A stretch of DNA of 64,000 nt, from positions 4,092,001-4,156,000 of the forward strand of contig NZ_CP010271.1 of NCBI RefSeq assembly GCF_001456355.1. Direction: 5' to 3'. Positions within the stretch are counted from its first letter, which is position 1. Each line of letters begins with the position of its first letter. Under the pieces are notes generated by a model that was not told where the DNA came from, did not search any database, and worked only from the letters and a program-made list of their open reading frames with translations. A program made the translations under genes and the position numbers. Positions 8,901-16,653 of the stretch are shown piece after piece. The stretch is from Mycobacteroides saopaulense. GTDB lineage: Bacteria; Actinomycetota; Actinomycetes; Mycobacteriales; Mycobacteriaceae.

Positions 8901-8928
8901 AGCACGCCGTCCCGGCCGCCGAAATTAG
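5905..8928 (+). CDS. Fe-S CCG-domain membrane oxidoreductase (Rv0338c-like)
   Basis: 1007 residues. Order: hydrophobic N-terminal domain with about five TM segments (1-240) resembling cytochrome b/nitrate-reductase gamma; two [4Fe-4S] motifs, CTECGRCQSQCP (near 297) and CTTCGACVEQCP (near 374); two heterodisulfide-reductase CCG domains (second at CCGAGGARMW near 629); and a 300-residue Ala/Pro tail. The tail carries six copies of VKGLGMATGAKRPGAKK or close variants. It resembles the essential mycobacterial protein Rv0338c, an electron carrier of unknown partner, but is longer than I recall for that protein, mostly because of the tail. GTG is used, with GGGAGG upstream. Confidence 0.85.
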   Translation: MSTATIILGIIGVTYSLIAWGSFGSGVVKMLRVILSGQPDGTRWRPIVPRVKTVIVEVVAHTRMNKFRTVGWAHWLVMVGFLGGFLHYFESYGQTFNPEFHWPFFGASFAWELWIEFLGVGTIVGIVTLIVIRQLNHPRKPQRLSRFGGSNFIAAYTIEMVVLSEGLGMLLVKSAKIATYHHTNPYSDPVSSQVAKLLPASPLMVSAFSLSVMFFGGLFLLLVGRKLVWGVAWHRFAAFFNIYFKRNADGSVALGAAKPMMSGGKVLEMESADPDVDAFGAGKVEDFSWKDLLDITTCTECGRCQSQCPAWNTGKPLSPKLLITSLRDHTYAKAPYLLAGEDKSKLSEAQAAEGERQLVGGEGAVIDHEVLWSCTTCGACVEQCPVDIEHVDHIIDMRRYQVLIESEFPGELAGLFKNLENKGNPWGQNAKDRLNWIEEVDFDVPVFGQDVDSFADFEYLFWVGCAGAYEDRAKKTTKAVAELLALAGTKFLVLGADETCTGDSARRAGNEFLFQQLAMQNIELLNSVFEGVEQKQRKIVVTCAHCFNALGNEYPQVGGDYQVVHHTQLLNRLVRDKKLVPVAPVSQDVTYHDPCYLGRHNKVYTAPRELIGASGAAITEMPRHGERSMCCGAGGARMWMEEQLGKRINIDRVDEALATPASKIATGCPFCRVMLTDGVTARDDSAAVEVVDVAQLLLESVGRTDDVRKALPAKGTAAAAAAEKAATKAAEPEPVVAEEEEPITETAAAPETATAEVKPVSGLGMATGAKRPGAKKAAAPAASSAEAAAAPAAPVKGLGMATGAKRPGAKKSDAPAAAPSTAEAAPSAPAAPVKGLGMATGAKRPGAKKAAPAAAAPATETASEAPAAPAAPVPPVKGLGMASGAKRPGTKKAAPAASAPVPAAAEPETAAPAAPETPSAPAAATPEPPVKGLGIATGARRPGAKKAAPPAAAAPAPEAAPEPEQPAAAPEPAAPAPAAKEEAPAAPEPPVKGLGMAPGARRPGRRN
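8185..8925 (+). repeat. Six GLGMATGAKRPGAKK-coding repeats
   Basis: Six units of the type P-V-K-G-L-G-M-A-T-G-A-K-R-P-G-A-K-K separated by 20-40 residue Ala/Pro/Glu spacers encode the tail of the Fe-S protein. The units are basic and resemble the PAKKA-type tails of mycobacterial HupB. Later copies diverge (IATGARRPG, MAPGARRPGRR). Confidence 0.85.
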
Positions 8929-8962
8929 ATATTGGCTGGACAGCAATGCCACCATTGAGACC

Positions 8963-10246
8963 GTGAGTACCGATAACTTGCCGACTGACGTGCCCCCGCG
9001 CGTGCCCGGCGTCTCATCGCGGCAGCATCAGCGGGTCTTTGCGCAGTCCACCAAGCTGCAAGACGTCCTGTACGAGATCAGGGGTCCGGTACACGCCCAC
9101 GCCGCCCGGCTGGAAGCCGAGGGGCACCGCATCCTCAAACTCAACATCGGCAACCCGGCGCCGTTCGGTTTCGAGGCGCCCGATGTCATCATGCGCGACA
9201 TCATCCAGGCGCTCCCCTATGCGCAGGGCTATTCCGATTCCAAGGGCATCCTGCCCGCGCGACGCGCGGTGGTCACCCGCTACGAGCTGGTCGACGGCTT
9301 CCCGTACCTGGACGTGGACGACGTCTTCCTGGGCAACGGGGTATCCGAGCTCATCACCATGACCACCCAGGCACTGCTCGACAACGGCGACCAGGTGCTC
9401 ATCCCGGCACCTGACTATCCGCTGTGGACCGCCGCCACCTCGTTGGCCGGTGGCACCGCGGTGCATTACATGTGCGATGAGACCAACGGCTGGATGCCGG
9501 ATATCGAGGATCTGGAATCCAAGATCACCGAGCGCACCAAGGCCCTCGTCATCATCAACCCGAACAACCCCACCGGCGCGGTCTACACCCGCGAAATCCT
9601 CACGAAGATGGTGGAACTGGCCCGCAAGCATCAGCTGCTGCTGTTGGCCGACGAGATCTACGACAAGATCCTCTACGACGACGCCGAGCACATCAGCGTG
9701 GCATCGCTGGCCCCGGATCTGTTGTGTTTCACTTTCAACGGACTATCCAAGGCGTACCGGGTGGCCGGATACCGGTCGGCGTGGCTGGCCATCACCGGGC
9801 CCAAGGATCACGCGGCCAGCCTGCTGGAGGGCGTCAACCTTCTGGCCAACATGCGACTGTGCCCGAATGTGCCTGCCCAGCATGCGATTCAGGTCGCCCT
9901 CGGCGGACATCAGAGCATCGATGATCTGGTGCTCCCGGGTGGCCGACTGCTGGAACAGCGCGATGTGGCCTGGACCAAGCTCAACGAGATTCCCGGCGTC
10001 TCCTGCGTCAAGCCGCAGGGCGCGCTCTACGCATTCCCGCGCCTGGACCCCGAGGTGCACCACATCCACGATGACGACCAGCTGGTCCTGGATCTATTGC
10101 TCAACGAAAAGATCCTGCTGACGCAGGGCACCGGCTTCAATTGGCCCGAGCCCGACCATCTTCGGATCGTGACGTTGCCGTGGGCCCGCGACCTTGCGGT
10201 CGCCATCGAACGCCTGGGCAACTTCCTGGCGAGCTACCGCCAGTAG
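8963..10246 (+). CDS. aspC: PLP-dependent aminotransferase AspC
   Basis: 427 residues from GTG, a fold-type I aminotransferase close to mycobacterial Rv0337c. Visible family features are NIGNPAPFGFEAP near the N-terminus, INPNNPTGAVY, the substrate/PLP region LADEIYDKILYDD, and the Schiff-base Lys in FTFNGLSKAYRVAGYR. It transfers amino groups between aspartate/alanine-type donors and 2-oxoglutarate in the cytoplasm. It starts 34 bp after the Fe-S gene, so they probably form one operon. The frame is open upstream to a CTG at 8936 that would add nine residues. Confidence 0.9.
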   Translation: MSTDNLPTDVPPRVPGVSSRQHQRVFAQSTKLQDVLYEIRGPVHAHAARLEAEGHRILKLNIGNPAPFGFEAPDVIMRDIIQALPYAQGYSDSKGILPARRAVVTRYELVDGFPYLDVDDVFLGNGVSELITMTTQALLDNGDQVLIPAPDYPLWTAATSLAGGTAVHYMCDETNGWMPDIEDLESKITERTKALVIINPNNPTGAVYTREILTKMVELARKHQLLLLADEIYDKILYDDAEHISVASLAPDLLCFTFNGLSKAYRVAGYRSAWLAITGPKDHAASLLEGVNLLANMRLCPNVPAQHAIQVALGGHQSIDDLVLPGGRLLEQRDVAWTKLNEIPGVSCVKPQGALYAFPRLDPEVHHIHDDDQLVLDLLLNEKILLTQGTGFNWPEPDHLRIVTLPWARDLAVAIERLGNFLASYRQ

Positions 10247-10256
10247 GCCCACCACC

Positions 10257-10321
10257 CGCCGACACGCCCGTTCGTGGCGACCATATGCGAGACAGAACCG
10301 CCACTACACGGCGTGTCGGCG
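10257..10321. terminator. Nested hairpin between convergent aspC and udgA
   Basis: Perfect 12-bp arms (CGCCGACACGCC at 10257-10268, GGCGTGTCGGCG at 10310-10321) enclose an inner 6-bp stem (GTGGCG 10274-10279, CGCCAC 10299-10304). It sits exactly between the stop codons of two convergent genes. There is no T-tract, as is common in mycobacteria. A bidirectional terminator is the simplest reading. Confidence 0.6.
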
Positions 10322-10331
10322 CCCCAGAGGG

Positions 10332-11672
10332 TCAGGCGTGAGTCAGCTCTTCCACGCGCTTGCCCAGGCAGAACACACGCCATCCAGCGTTGACCCACTT
10401 GGCGGCGTCGAGGCAATTGCGACCGTCCACAATGACTTTGGTGCGCACTACCTTGGCCAGCTCGTCGGGATCGAAGTCGACGAACTCCTGCCATTCGGTG
10501 AGCAGCAGCACGGCATCGGCACGATCGGCGGCCTCCAGCACCGAGGTGGCGTAGTTCAGTGTCGGGAACAGCCGGCGTGAATTCTCCAGGGCCTTGGGGT
10601 CGTAGACGTTGACGGCCGCGCCGTTGAGCTGCAGCAGGCCGGCGACGTTGAGCGCCGGTGAGTCTCGGACGTCATCGGACTCCGGCTTGAACGCGGCGCC
10701 CAGCACCGCCACGTTGGCGCCGAGCAGCGATCCGCCGCATGCCTTGGTGGCAAGCTCGACCATCCGGGTGCGCCGCCGCATGTTGATGCTGTCCACCTCG
10801 CGCAGGAAGGTCAGGGCATGGCTGGCTCCCAGCTCGCCCGCGCGCGCCATGAACGCCCGGATGTCCTTGGGCAGGCATCCCCCACCGAATCCCAAGCCCG
10901 CGTTGAGGAACCGCCGCCCGATGCGCGGGTCGTAGCCCAGTGCATCGGCCAGCGTGGTCACGTCGGCACCCACCGCCTCGCACACCTCGGAGATGGCGTT
11001 GATGAAGGAGATCTTGGTCGCCAGGAAGGCGTTGGCCGAAACCTTGACCAGCTCAGCGGTTTCCAGGTCGGTGACCAGAAAGGGAACCTCTTCGTCGAGG
11101 ATCGGCCCGTACAGTTCGCGCACCAGCTTCTCGGCACGGTCGGAATCCTGCTGCACACCGAGCACGATGCGGTCCGGGTGCAGGGTGTCCTTGACTGCAT
11201 AGCCTTCACGCAGGAACTCGGGGTTCCAGGCCACCTCGACGTCGACGCCCTCGCCCGCGAATCCCGCTGCCCGCTGGCCCAGTTCACGTGCGGTACCTAC
11301 CGGAACGGTGGACTTGCCGATGATCACCGCGGACCGTGAGAGCAGCGGGACCAGGGTGTCGATCACCGAGTGGACATGGCGCAGATCCGCCCCGTATTCG
11401 CCCTTCTTCTGCGGCGTTCCGACGCCCAGGAAGTGCACGTCGGCGAATTCGGCGGCCTCGGCATAGCTGGTGGTGAAGCGCAGGCGCCCGGATGCGATGT
11501 TGCTCTGCAATATCTTTCGCAGCCCGGGCTCGTAGAACGGAATGTCACCCGACGAGAGCTTGGCGACCTTGCCTGGGTCGATGTCGACTCCGAGCACCTC
11601 GTGGCCCAGCTCGGCCATGCATGCAGCATGGGTGGCTCCGAGGTACCCGGTTCCGAATACGGTGCATCTCAT
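10332..11672 (-). CDS. udgA: UDP-glucose 6-dehydrogenase
   Basis: 446 residues from the ATG that opens MRCTVFGTGYLGATHAACM. It has the Rossmann GTGYLG motif, a middle helical domain, and the catalytic cysteine in GFGGGCLPKDIRAF. It oxidises UDP-glucose to UDP-glucuronate with two NAD+. An in-frame ATG 10 codons upstream would place extra residues before the first strand of the fold and is less likely. Gene order with dcd and the exported proteins follows the Rv0322-Rv0320 arrangement, with the extra Pro-rich gene inserted. Confidence 0.9.
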   Translation of the reverse strand: MRCTVFGTGYLGATHAACMAELGHEVLGVDIDPGKVAKLSSGDIPFYEPGLRKILQSNIASGRLRFTTSYAEAAEFADVHFLGVGTPQKKGEYGADLRHVHSVIDTLVPLLSRSAVIIGKSTVPVGTARELGQRAAGFAGEGVDVEVAWNPEFLREGYAVKDTLHPDRIVLGVQQDSDRAEKLVRELYGPILDEEVPFLVTDLETAELVKVSANAFLATKISFINAISEVCEAVGADVTTLADALGYDPRIGRRFLNAGLGFGGGCLPKDIRAFMARAGELGASHALTFLREVDSINMRRRTRMVELATKACGGSLLGANVAVLGAAFKPESDDVRDSPALNVAGLLQLNGAAVNVYDPKALENSRRLFPTLNYATSVLEAADRADAVLLLTEWQEFVDFDPDELAKVVRTKVIVDGRNCLDAAKWVNAGWRVFCLGKRVEELTHA

Positions 11673-11804
11673 ACTGCCTATATAGGCCGCCAGGGTTAGC
11701 AACCCGGATACGCCGCACCATCGGTGTCCTAACGCCGGGTGTACGGCGAGAGCTCAGCGTGAATCCTCTTCGCGCAGGCGCTCATCGGCGTTGTGAATCC
11801 TTGA

Positions 11805-13547
11805 TTAACGCCCGCCAAACGGCCAGGGGAATCCCGAGTTGGAACCACCGCCGGATCCGCCGCCGTGCGAGCCACCGTTGCCGCCCCAACTACCGCGCGA
11901 GCCGCCACTGTCGGAACCACCGCGCGAGCTGCCGCTGTCACCCCAACCACCGCGCGAGGACCCGCTGTCGGAGCCACCGCGCGAGCCGCCATCGGAACCT
12001 CGACGGGAACTGTCGTCGTCACCCCAACCACCACGAGAGCCGCCATCGGAGCCACCGCGCGACCCGCCCCGCGAGCCGCCGTCGGAGTCACCGCCCCCGA
12101 TGGGCGGCAAGCCGGGAATCGAGATGATCGGTGGCTGCTGCGTTGGCGGCGACCACGTCTGGGCCGGCGGTGTGTAGGTCGGGGTGTACTCGGGCGGCGC
12201 ATAGGTCGGGCGGTTACGCGGAGGCGCCCACCACGGGTTTTCCTGGCGCCGTGGCTGTTCCCACACCGGGGGGAACAACGGGATCGGCACCGGTACGACG
12301 GCTGGCGGGGGCGCTACCGGCGCAGGCTCTGCGGGCGCGGGCGCGGGAGCGGCCGGCGGCGGGGGCGCCTCCGGTCCGGGCGCCGGGGCCTGCGGAGCGG
12401 GCTGAACGGGCACGGGCGCGGCGGGCCTGGGTGCCGCCGGCACCGGGTTGTGCTGAGGCGCCGGAGCCACCACCTGCTGCACGGGTGCGGGAGCAGGCGC
12501 GGCGGGCGCCGGGGCCTCGGCCAGGGGAGCCGGCGCTGGTTGTTGGGGCGCCTCGGGCGGCAGCGGGTTCTGCACCGGGTTCTGTACGACGGCGCGGTCC
12601 GGCGACGACGGCCCCTGATCCACCGTGGAGCGCACCGTCACCGTCAGTGAGACGGCCAGCGCTATCGAGCAGATGCCGAAGACCAGCAGCAAGGGCGCAC
12701 CCACCAGCAGGAACGGCTTGCGTTCGACCGGATGGTCCTCGACATCATCGAATTCACGCAACTCGGTCTCGGCGTCCCCGAACTCGCCGGCGCCTTCCGT
12801 GACAGCGTCGGGGTGCACAAAGCCCGAACCCGTGGGCCCCTCCAGCGAGTAGGCCTGTCCCAGCAGCGCGGTGCTGGCCTCGAAATCCGGCTCCTGTGCC
12901 GATGCCAGCGCGGCACCACGGGCCAACGCCAGCTCGGGCTGGTCCGGGGAATTCACCGGCAGCGCGATGGCCTCGCCCAGCGGGTCGGTCAGGTCCGAGA
13001 CGTCGGTGCCCAGGCCCAGCAGGAACACCCCGTCGGGCGCGTTCTCCTGCCCCTTGAGCGGGTTGACCAGGTTGGCCAGTACCCCGGGAGTGACGCCGGT
13101 GACCAGTGGCTCGCTGGCCAGGCCGACGATCGATCCGTCGGCAGAGTCGACCACGGCGAGCGTCGCGGTCTCCGGTTCGATGACCAGTAGCGCCGACTTG
13201 TCGTATCCGGTGACGCTGCTCGCGGCCTTGGCCAGCGCACCTCCGGCGTGCAGCGCGGAGAAGAACTCGACACCGTCGATCCCGCGGCTGGCCAGGGAGT
13301 CGCGCAGCGCGGCGGCCTCGGCGTGATCGCTCCACACCACTCCGGTGGAGACCAGGTGATGGCCGCCGTCGAGCATGCCGTCACGGGTGCCCACAATCGC
13401 GGAAAGCACCTGGTCGGAGGCCGTGCCGTCGCCGTCGGAGACGATGATGGTGTCGGTGTCGACGATCCTGCCGTCGGCACCTGCGCCCTCGACCAGTACC
13501 AGGCGGGCAGTCGTCGGTGTCATCGAGACACCAAGTACGACGTCCAC
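11805..13547 (-). CDS. DUF7159-type protein: actin-like head, TM, Pro/Gly-rich tail
   Basis: 580 residues from GTG at 13547 (GGAGGA upstream). Residues 1-240 begin DVVLGVSMTPTTARLVLVEG and contain SALLVIEPETATLAVVD, which together look like the two phosphate-loop hairpins of an actin/Hsp70 fold, though highly diverged. A TM segment lies at about 279-302 (LLVGAPLLLVFGICSIALAV). Next comes a 170-residue Pro/Ala region, and then a Ser/Gly/Arg/Trp-rich repeat tail (SRGGSDGGSRGGWGDD). The family is mycobacterial and uncharacterised. Domain architecture parallels the Hsp70-like protein at 1.4 kb. Assignment to DUF7159 is from memory. Confidence 0.6.
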   Translation of the reverse strand: MDVVLGVSMTPTTARLVLVEGAGADGRIVDTDTIIVSDGDGTASDQVLSAIVGTRDGMLDGGHHLVSTGVVWSDHAEAAALRDSLASRGIDGVEFFSALHAGGALAKAASSVTGYDKSALLVIEPETATLAVVDSADGSIVGLASEPLVTGVTPGVLANLVNPLKGQENAPDGVFLLGLGTDVSDLTDPLGEAIALPVNSPDQPELALARGAALASAQEPDFEASTALLGQAYSLEGPTGSGFVHPDAVTEGAGEFGDAETELREFDDVEDHPVERKPFLLVGAPLLLVFGICSIALAVSLTVTVRSTVDQGPSSPDRAVVQNPVQNPLPPEAPQQPAPAPLAEAPAPAAPAPAPVQQVVAPAPQHNPVPAAPRPAAPVPVQPAPQAPAPGPEAPPPPAAPAPAPAEPAPVAPPPAVVPVPIPLFPPVWEQPRRQENPWWAPPRNRPTYAPPEYTPTYTPPAQTWSPPTQQPPIISIPGLPPIGGGDSDGGSRGGSRGGSDGGSRGGWGDDDSSRRGSDGGSRGGSDSGSSRGGWGDSGSSRGGSDSGGSRGSWGGNGGSHGGGSGGGSNSGFPWPFGGR

Positions 13548-13663
13548 GTCAGATCCTCCGCTGCATATCGACACGGTCACACGAACAAACGCGCCAAGGC
13601 CGTCAAAAAGTTCGAGTCATTGCCGATTGTGTATCGGGCGGGCGCGCTTCCCCGTTACCCCAG

Positions 13664-14233
13664 CTAGGGGTTGATGAAGTTCTGGTAGGAGCGCGACGGG
13701 GTCGGACCGCGCTGCCCCTGGTACTTCGACCCTACCCCGGCGCTTCCATACGGGTGCTCGGCCGGAGACGTCAGGCGCAGTAGGCACAGCTGCCCGATCT
13801 TCATGCCCGGCCACAAGGTGATGGGCAGGTTGGCGACGTTCGAGAGCTCCAGCGTGATGTGCCCGGAGAACCCGGGATCGATGAAACCGGCGGTGGAGTG
13901 CGTCAGCAGTCCCAGGCGCCCGAGCGAGGACTTTCCTTCCAGCCGTCCGGCCAGATCGTCGGGCAGCGAGCAGACCTCCAACGTGGATCCGAGCACGAAC
14001 TCGCCGGGATGCAACACGAACGGCTCGCCCTCGCCGGGCTCGACCAGACTGGTTAGCTCGTCTTGACGCTGCTTGGGGTCGATATGCGTGTAGCGGGTGT
14101 TGTTGAACACCCGGAACAGACTGTCCAGTCGCACATCGATGCTGGAGGGCTGGATGAGGGCGGCGTCGAAGGGCTCGATGCCGAGGCGCCCGGCGTCAAG
14201 CTCGGCGCGGATATCGCGATCGGACAGCAGCAC
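13664..14233 (-). CDS. dcd: dCTP deaminase (dUMP-forming type)
   Basis: 189 residues, the usual length. Conserved motifs include [39 protein letters not shown] and [13 protein letters not shown], forming the trimeric dUTPase-like fold. The mycobacterial enzyme deaminates dCTP and hydrolyses the product to dUMP for thymidylate synthesis. It is transcribed alone or with the downstream DUF7159-type gene (116 bp gap). Confidence 0.95.
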   Translation of the reverse strand: MLLSDRDIRAELDAGRLGIEPFDAALIQPSSIDVRLDSLFRVFNNTRYTHIDPKQRQDELTSLVEPGEGEPFVLHPGEFVLGSTLEVCSLPDDLAGRLEGKSSLGRLGLLTHSTAGFIDPGFSGHITLELSNVANLPITLWPGMKIGQLCLLRLTSPAEHPYGSAGVGSKYQGQRGPTPSRSYQNFINP

Positions 14234-14289
14234 GCGACGAGCCTACCGATGAACCGCCCGCACGAAGCGGCTCGGGCGGGCGCGCCTAC

Positions 14290-14333
14290 GCCTTGATGGC
14301 GATGACGGACCTAGGCCTTGATGGCGATGACGG
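14290..14333 (-). repeat. 19-bp direct repeat: duplicated 3' end of the lipoprotein gene
   Basis: GCCTTGATGGCGATGACGG occurs at 14290-14308 and 14315-14333 (period 25). On the minus strand the second-read copy encodes VIAIKA plus stop just after the real VIAIKA plus stop of the upstream gene. It looks like the leftover C-terminus of a lost third tandem copy. Confidence 0.75.
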
Positions 14334-14976
14334 CTCCCGGCTGCAGCCAGCCGATCAGCCGAACGAGCGCGGCGTCGTCGAGCGTCACGCATCCGGCCGA
14401 GGGATTGCCGTCGGAAGCGTGCACGAAGAACGCCGAGCCACCGCCGGGTCTGTGCGTTGCGTTGACGCCCATGACGATCGCGCGGGGGTAGCCGTCGAGT
14501 TCCTCGCTCAGGGATGTGTCGAACGAGCAGGCGGACTCGGCGCAGCGCTGGTGGGTGTTGTAGCCGGGGCTGGCAGGATCGCCGTCCCACCAATCGTCGG
14601 CGTCCACCTGCAGATAATCCAGGCCGTGGGCCACCGACGGTTCGGTCCCGAAGGCGTAGTCCAGGCTGAATACCCCTGTCGGGGTGGCCGGATTGTCGTC
14701 GTTGGCGGTATCGGTGAATCCGGCCGAGCCGACATCGGACGATAGGCCCTGCTCGACGGGCTCCCAGGCATCACCGTTCCGTTGCCACCTGCCGATGACT
14801 GCCTTGGTGCCACCGGTGCCCTGAACCGAGACGACCTGACGCGCGGAACCGACAGAGTCTGCGAACCATGGCGGCGGCGGGGCCGGGAGCACCGCGGCCA
14901 CGGGTTTCACCGGTGTCGACCCGCACGCCGCGGCAAGCAGCGCAAGACTCAGCGGCAGCACACGAATTCCGGACAC
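14311..14976 (-). CDS. L,D-transpeptidase-like lipoprotein (Rv0320-like)
   Basis: 221 residues from GTG at 14976. The N-terminus MSGIRVLPLSLALLAAACGS is a lipoprotein signal with lipobox LAAAC. The C-terminus has FFVHASDGNPSAGCVTLDDA, with H and SxGC spaced as in YkuD-type L,D-transpeptidases, although the usual SHGC is SAGC. A cell-wall peptide cross-linking or anchoring role is therefore possible but unproven. It is a tandem paralogue of the next gene upstream; both share WWDGD, YNTHQ and the terminus GAVIAIK. Confidence 0.65.
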   Translation of the reverse strand: MSGIRVLPLSLALLAAACGSTPVKPVAAVLPAPPPPWFADSVGSARQVVSVQGTGGTKAVIGRWQRNGDAWEPVEQGLSSDVGSAGFTDTANDDNPATPTGVFSLDYAFGTEPSVAHGLDYLQVDADDWWDGDPASPGYNTHQRCAESACSFDTSLSEELDGYPRAIVMGVNATHRPGGGSAFFVHASDGNPSAGCVTLDDAALVRLIGWLQPGAVIAIKA

Positions 14977-15019
14977 CCATCCATGGTGCTGGCCCAACCT
15001 GGAAAGCGCCTGTTAGTAA

Positions 15020-15670
15020 CTAACCCTTAATGGCGATGACGGCGCCCGGGCGCAGCCAGCCGATCAGCTGGACCAGGGTCGCGTCGTCGAGCGACACGCA
15101 GCCCGCGGTCGGGCCGCCGTCGGTGGTGTGGACAAAGAAGGCCGACCCGCCGCCGGGGACCCTCTCCTTGTTCACTCCCATGACGATGGCGTGCTTGTAC
15201 TGCGGGATGGGGAGGTTCTCGCTCTGCGACGTGTTGAAGGGGCACGCGGCCTTGGCGCACTGCTGATGGGTGTTGTAGGTGGGACTGTTCACGTCGCCGT
15301 CCCACCAGTCGTTCGCGCCGATCTGGACGTAGCGCAGACCGCTCGTGGCGGGCGGCGGCGCCGTACCAAAGGCCCAGTCCAGGGAATAGACGCCGTTCGG
15401 GGTAGCCGAGGCCCCTTCGCGCGCCTTGTCGATGAATCCGGCGGAACCCACGTGGGCGGGGATGCCCGTGGACACGGCTTTCCATTCGTTGCCGTTGCGC
15501 TGGAACACGTCGATTTTGGCGTTGGAGCCACCCGCGCCGTTGACCGCGACCACCTGCGTCGCGTTCCCCACGGACTGCGCGAACCAGGGCACGAAGGGCT
15601 CAGCGGCGGCGGAGACAGAGCTCGCCAGGGCAAGTAGGGCCGCACAGAGCAGCGTCAGAAGACGGAACAC
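15020..15670 (-). CDS. L,D-transpeptidase-like secreted protein (paralogue)
   Basis: 216 residues from GTG at 15670, with CCAGGATGG upstream. A Sec signal peptide (VFRLLTLLCAALLALASSVS, cut near AAA-E) replaces the lipobox of its neighbour. Shared blocks include PWFAQSVGNATQVV, NDWWDGDVNSPTYNTHQQC and the putative catalytic FFVHTTDGGPTAGCVSLDD. The two genes are separated by 43 bp and must come from tandem duplication. One copy is apparently lipid-anchored and the other soluble, suggesting division of labour at the membrane and in the wall. Confidence 0.65.
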   Translation of the reverse strand: MFRLLTLLCAALLALASSVSAAAEPFVPWFAQSVGNATQVVAVNGAGGSNAKIDVFQRNGNEWKAVSTGIPAHVGSAGFIDKAREGASATPNGVYSLDWAFGTAPPPATSGLRYVQIGANDWWDGDVNSPTYNTHQQCAKAACPFNTSQSENLPIPQYKHAIVMGVNKERVPGGGSAFFVHTTDGGPTAGCVSLDDATLVQLIGWLRPGAVIAIKG

Positions 15671-15732
15671 AAATCCATCCTGGCCGATGTTGTTCTCGAA
15701 TCCTTCAAGGTTGGGACACGGTTGTGCCACGG

Positions 15733-15745
15733 ACCGATCGGTATA
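15733..15745. promoter_or_regulatory. ACCGATCGGT palindrome before hydrolase gene
   Basis: A perfect 10-bp palindrome ACCGATCGGT (15733-15742) followed by ATA ends 8 bp before the ATG at 15754. It resembles the larger dyad at 60066-60083. Its place argues against starting the hydrolase at GTG 15724, which would put the site inside the coding region. Confidence 0.4.
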
Positions 15746-15753
15746 TTTCGGCC

Positions 15754-16653
15754 ATGGACGCTGAGCTCGAAGAATGGAAAGCCGCCGGGCACTACTTCGA
15801 TTACCTGGGTTTTGACATCTTCTATCGCATCGAGGGCAGCGGACCTCCGCTGCTGCTGGTTCACGGATACCCGTTCAACTCATGGGATTGGGCCCTCATC
15901 TGGCCCAGGTTGGTGGAGCGCTTCACCGTCATCGCACCGGACATGATCGGAATGGGATTCTCCGACAAGCCCGTTCAGTATGGATACTCGGTGCTCGATC
16001 ACGCCGACATGCACGAGGCACTGCTGTCGTATCTGGGCATCGAGCGATTCCATCTGCTCACCCATGATCTGGGGAACTCGGTGGGCCAGGAGTTGTTGGC
16101 GCGCTTCGAATTCGAGGAGCAATCACGCGGCCGGATGCCCATCGATTCGGTGACGTGGCTCAACGGCGGGCTGTTCATCGAGGCCTACCGGCCACGGATA
16201 GTCCAGACGTTGATGTCGCGAACACCGTTGGGCGACTTGGTAAGCCGATTCCAGGGCACGCCGGTATCGCGCCGGATCCTGGATGCCGCCGTGAGCGAGA
16301 TGTTCGGACCGGACACCAAGCCGTCGGCACGGCTGCTGTCACTCTTTCAGCAGGTGCTGGAGTACAACGACGGCGCCCGCGTCACCCATCAGGTGGGCCG
16401 CTTCATCAATGACCGTTACGACAATCGGAGCCGATGGGTACGCGCCATGCGCGAAACCGCCATCCCGATGCGCATGATCGACGGACCGATCGACCCGAAC
16501 TCCGGATTGCACATGGCCGAGCGGTATCTCGAGGTCATCCACGATCCGGATGTGGTGCTACTCGACGACAACATCGGCCATTGGCCGCAGATCGAGGCGC
16601 CCGAGGCGGTGCTCACGCACTTCTTCGAGCACATCGACCGGGTTACGACTTAG
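15754..16653 (+). CDS. Alpha/beta hydrolase with Asp nucleophile
   Basis: 299 residues. It has the oxyanion motif LLVHGYPFNSWDW and the nucleophile elbow LLTHDLGNSVGQ, where the central residue is Asp rather than Ser, as in haloalkane dehalogenases, epoxide hydrolases and MEST-like proteins. The likely catalytic His is in DDNIGHWPQIE near the C-terminus. An epoxide or C-halogen hydrolase is possible; the substrate is unknown. An in-frame GTG at 15724 would add ten residues. It is divergent from the exported paralogues and converges on the MmpS-like gene with an 11-bp overlap. Confidence 0.7.
   Translation: MDAELEEWKAAGHYFDYLGFDIFYRIEGSGPPLLLVHGYPFNSWDWALIWPRLVERFTVIAPDMIGMGFSDKPVQYGYSVLDHADMHEALLSYLGIERFHLLTHDLGNSVGQELLARFEFEEQSRGRMPIDSVTWLNGGLFIEAYRPRIVQTLMSRTPLGDLVSRFQGTPVSRRILDAAVSEMFGPDTKPSARLLSLFQQVLEYNDGARVTHQVGRFINDRYDNRSRWVRAMRETAIPMRMIDGPIDPNSGLHMAERYLEVIHDPDVVLLDDNIGHWPQIEAPEAVLTHFFEHIDRVTT

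Noticed and set aside
6856..8955. Long antisense open frame (about 700 codons) opposite the Fe-S protein
   Set aside because: It mirrors the Ala/Pro/Lys repeat codons of the real gene. The sense frame has four kinds of conserved Fe-S motifs and the antisense gives only low-complexity Gly/Arg protein.
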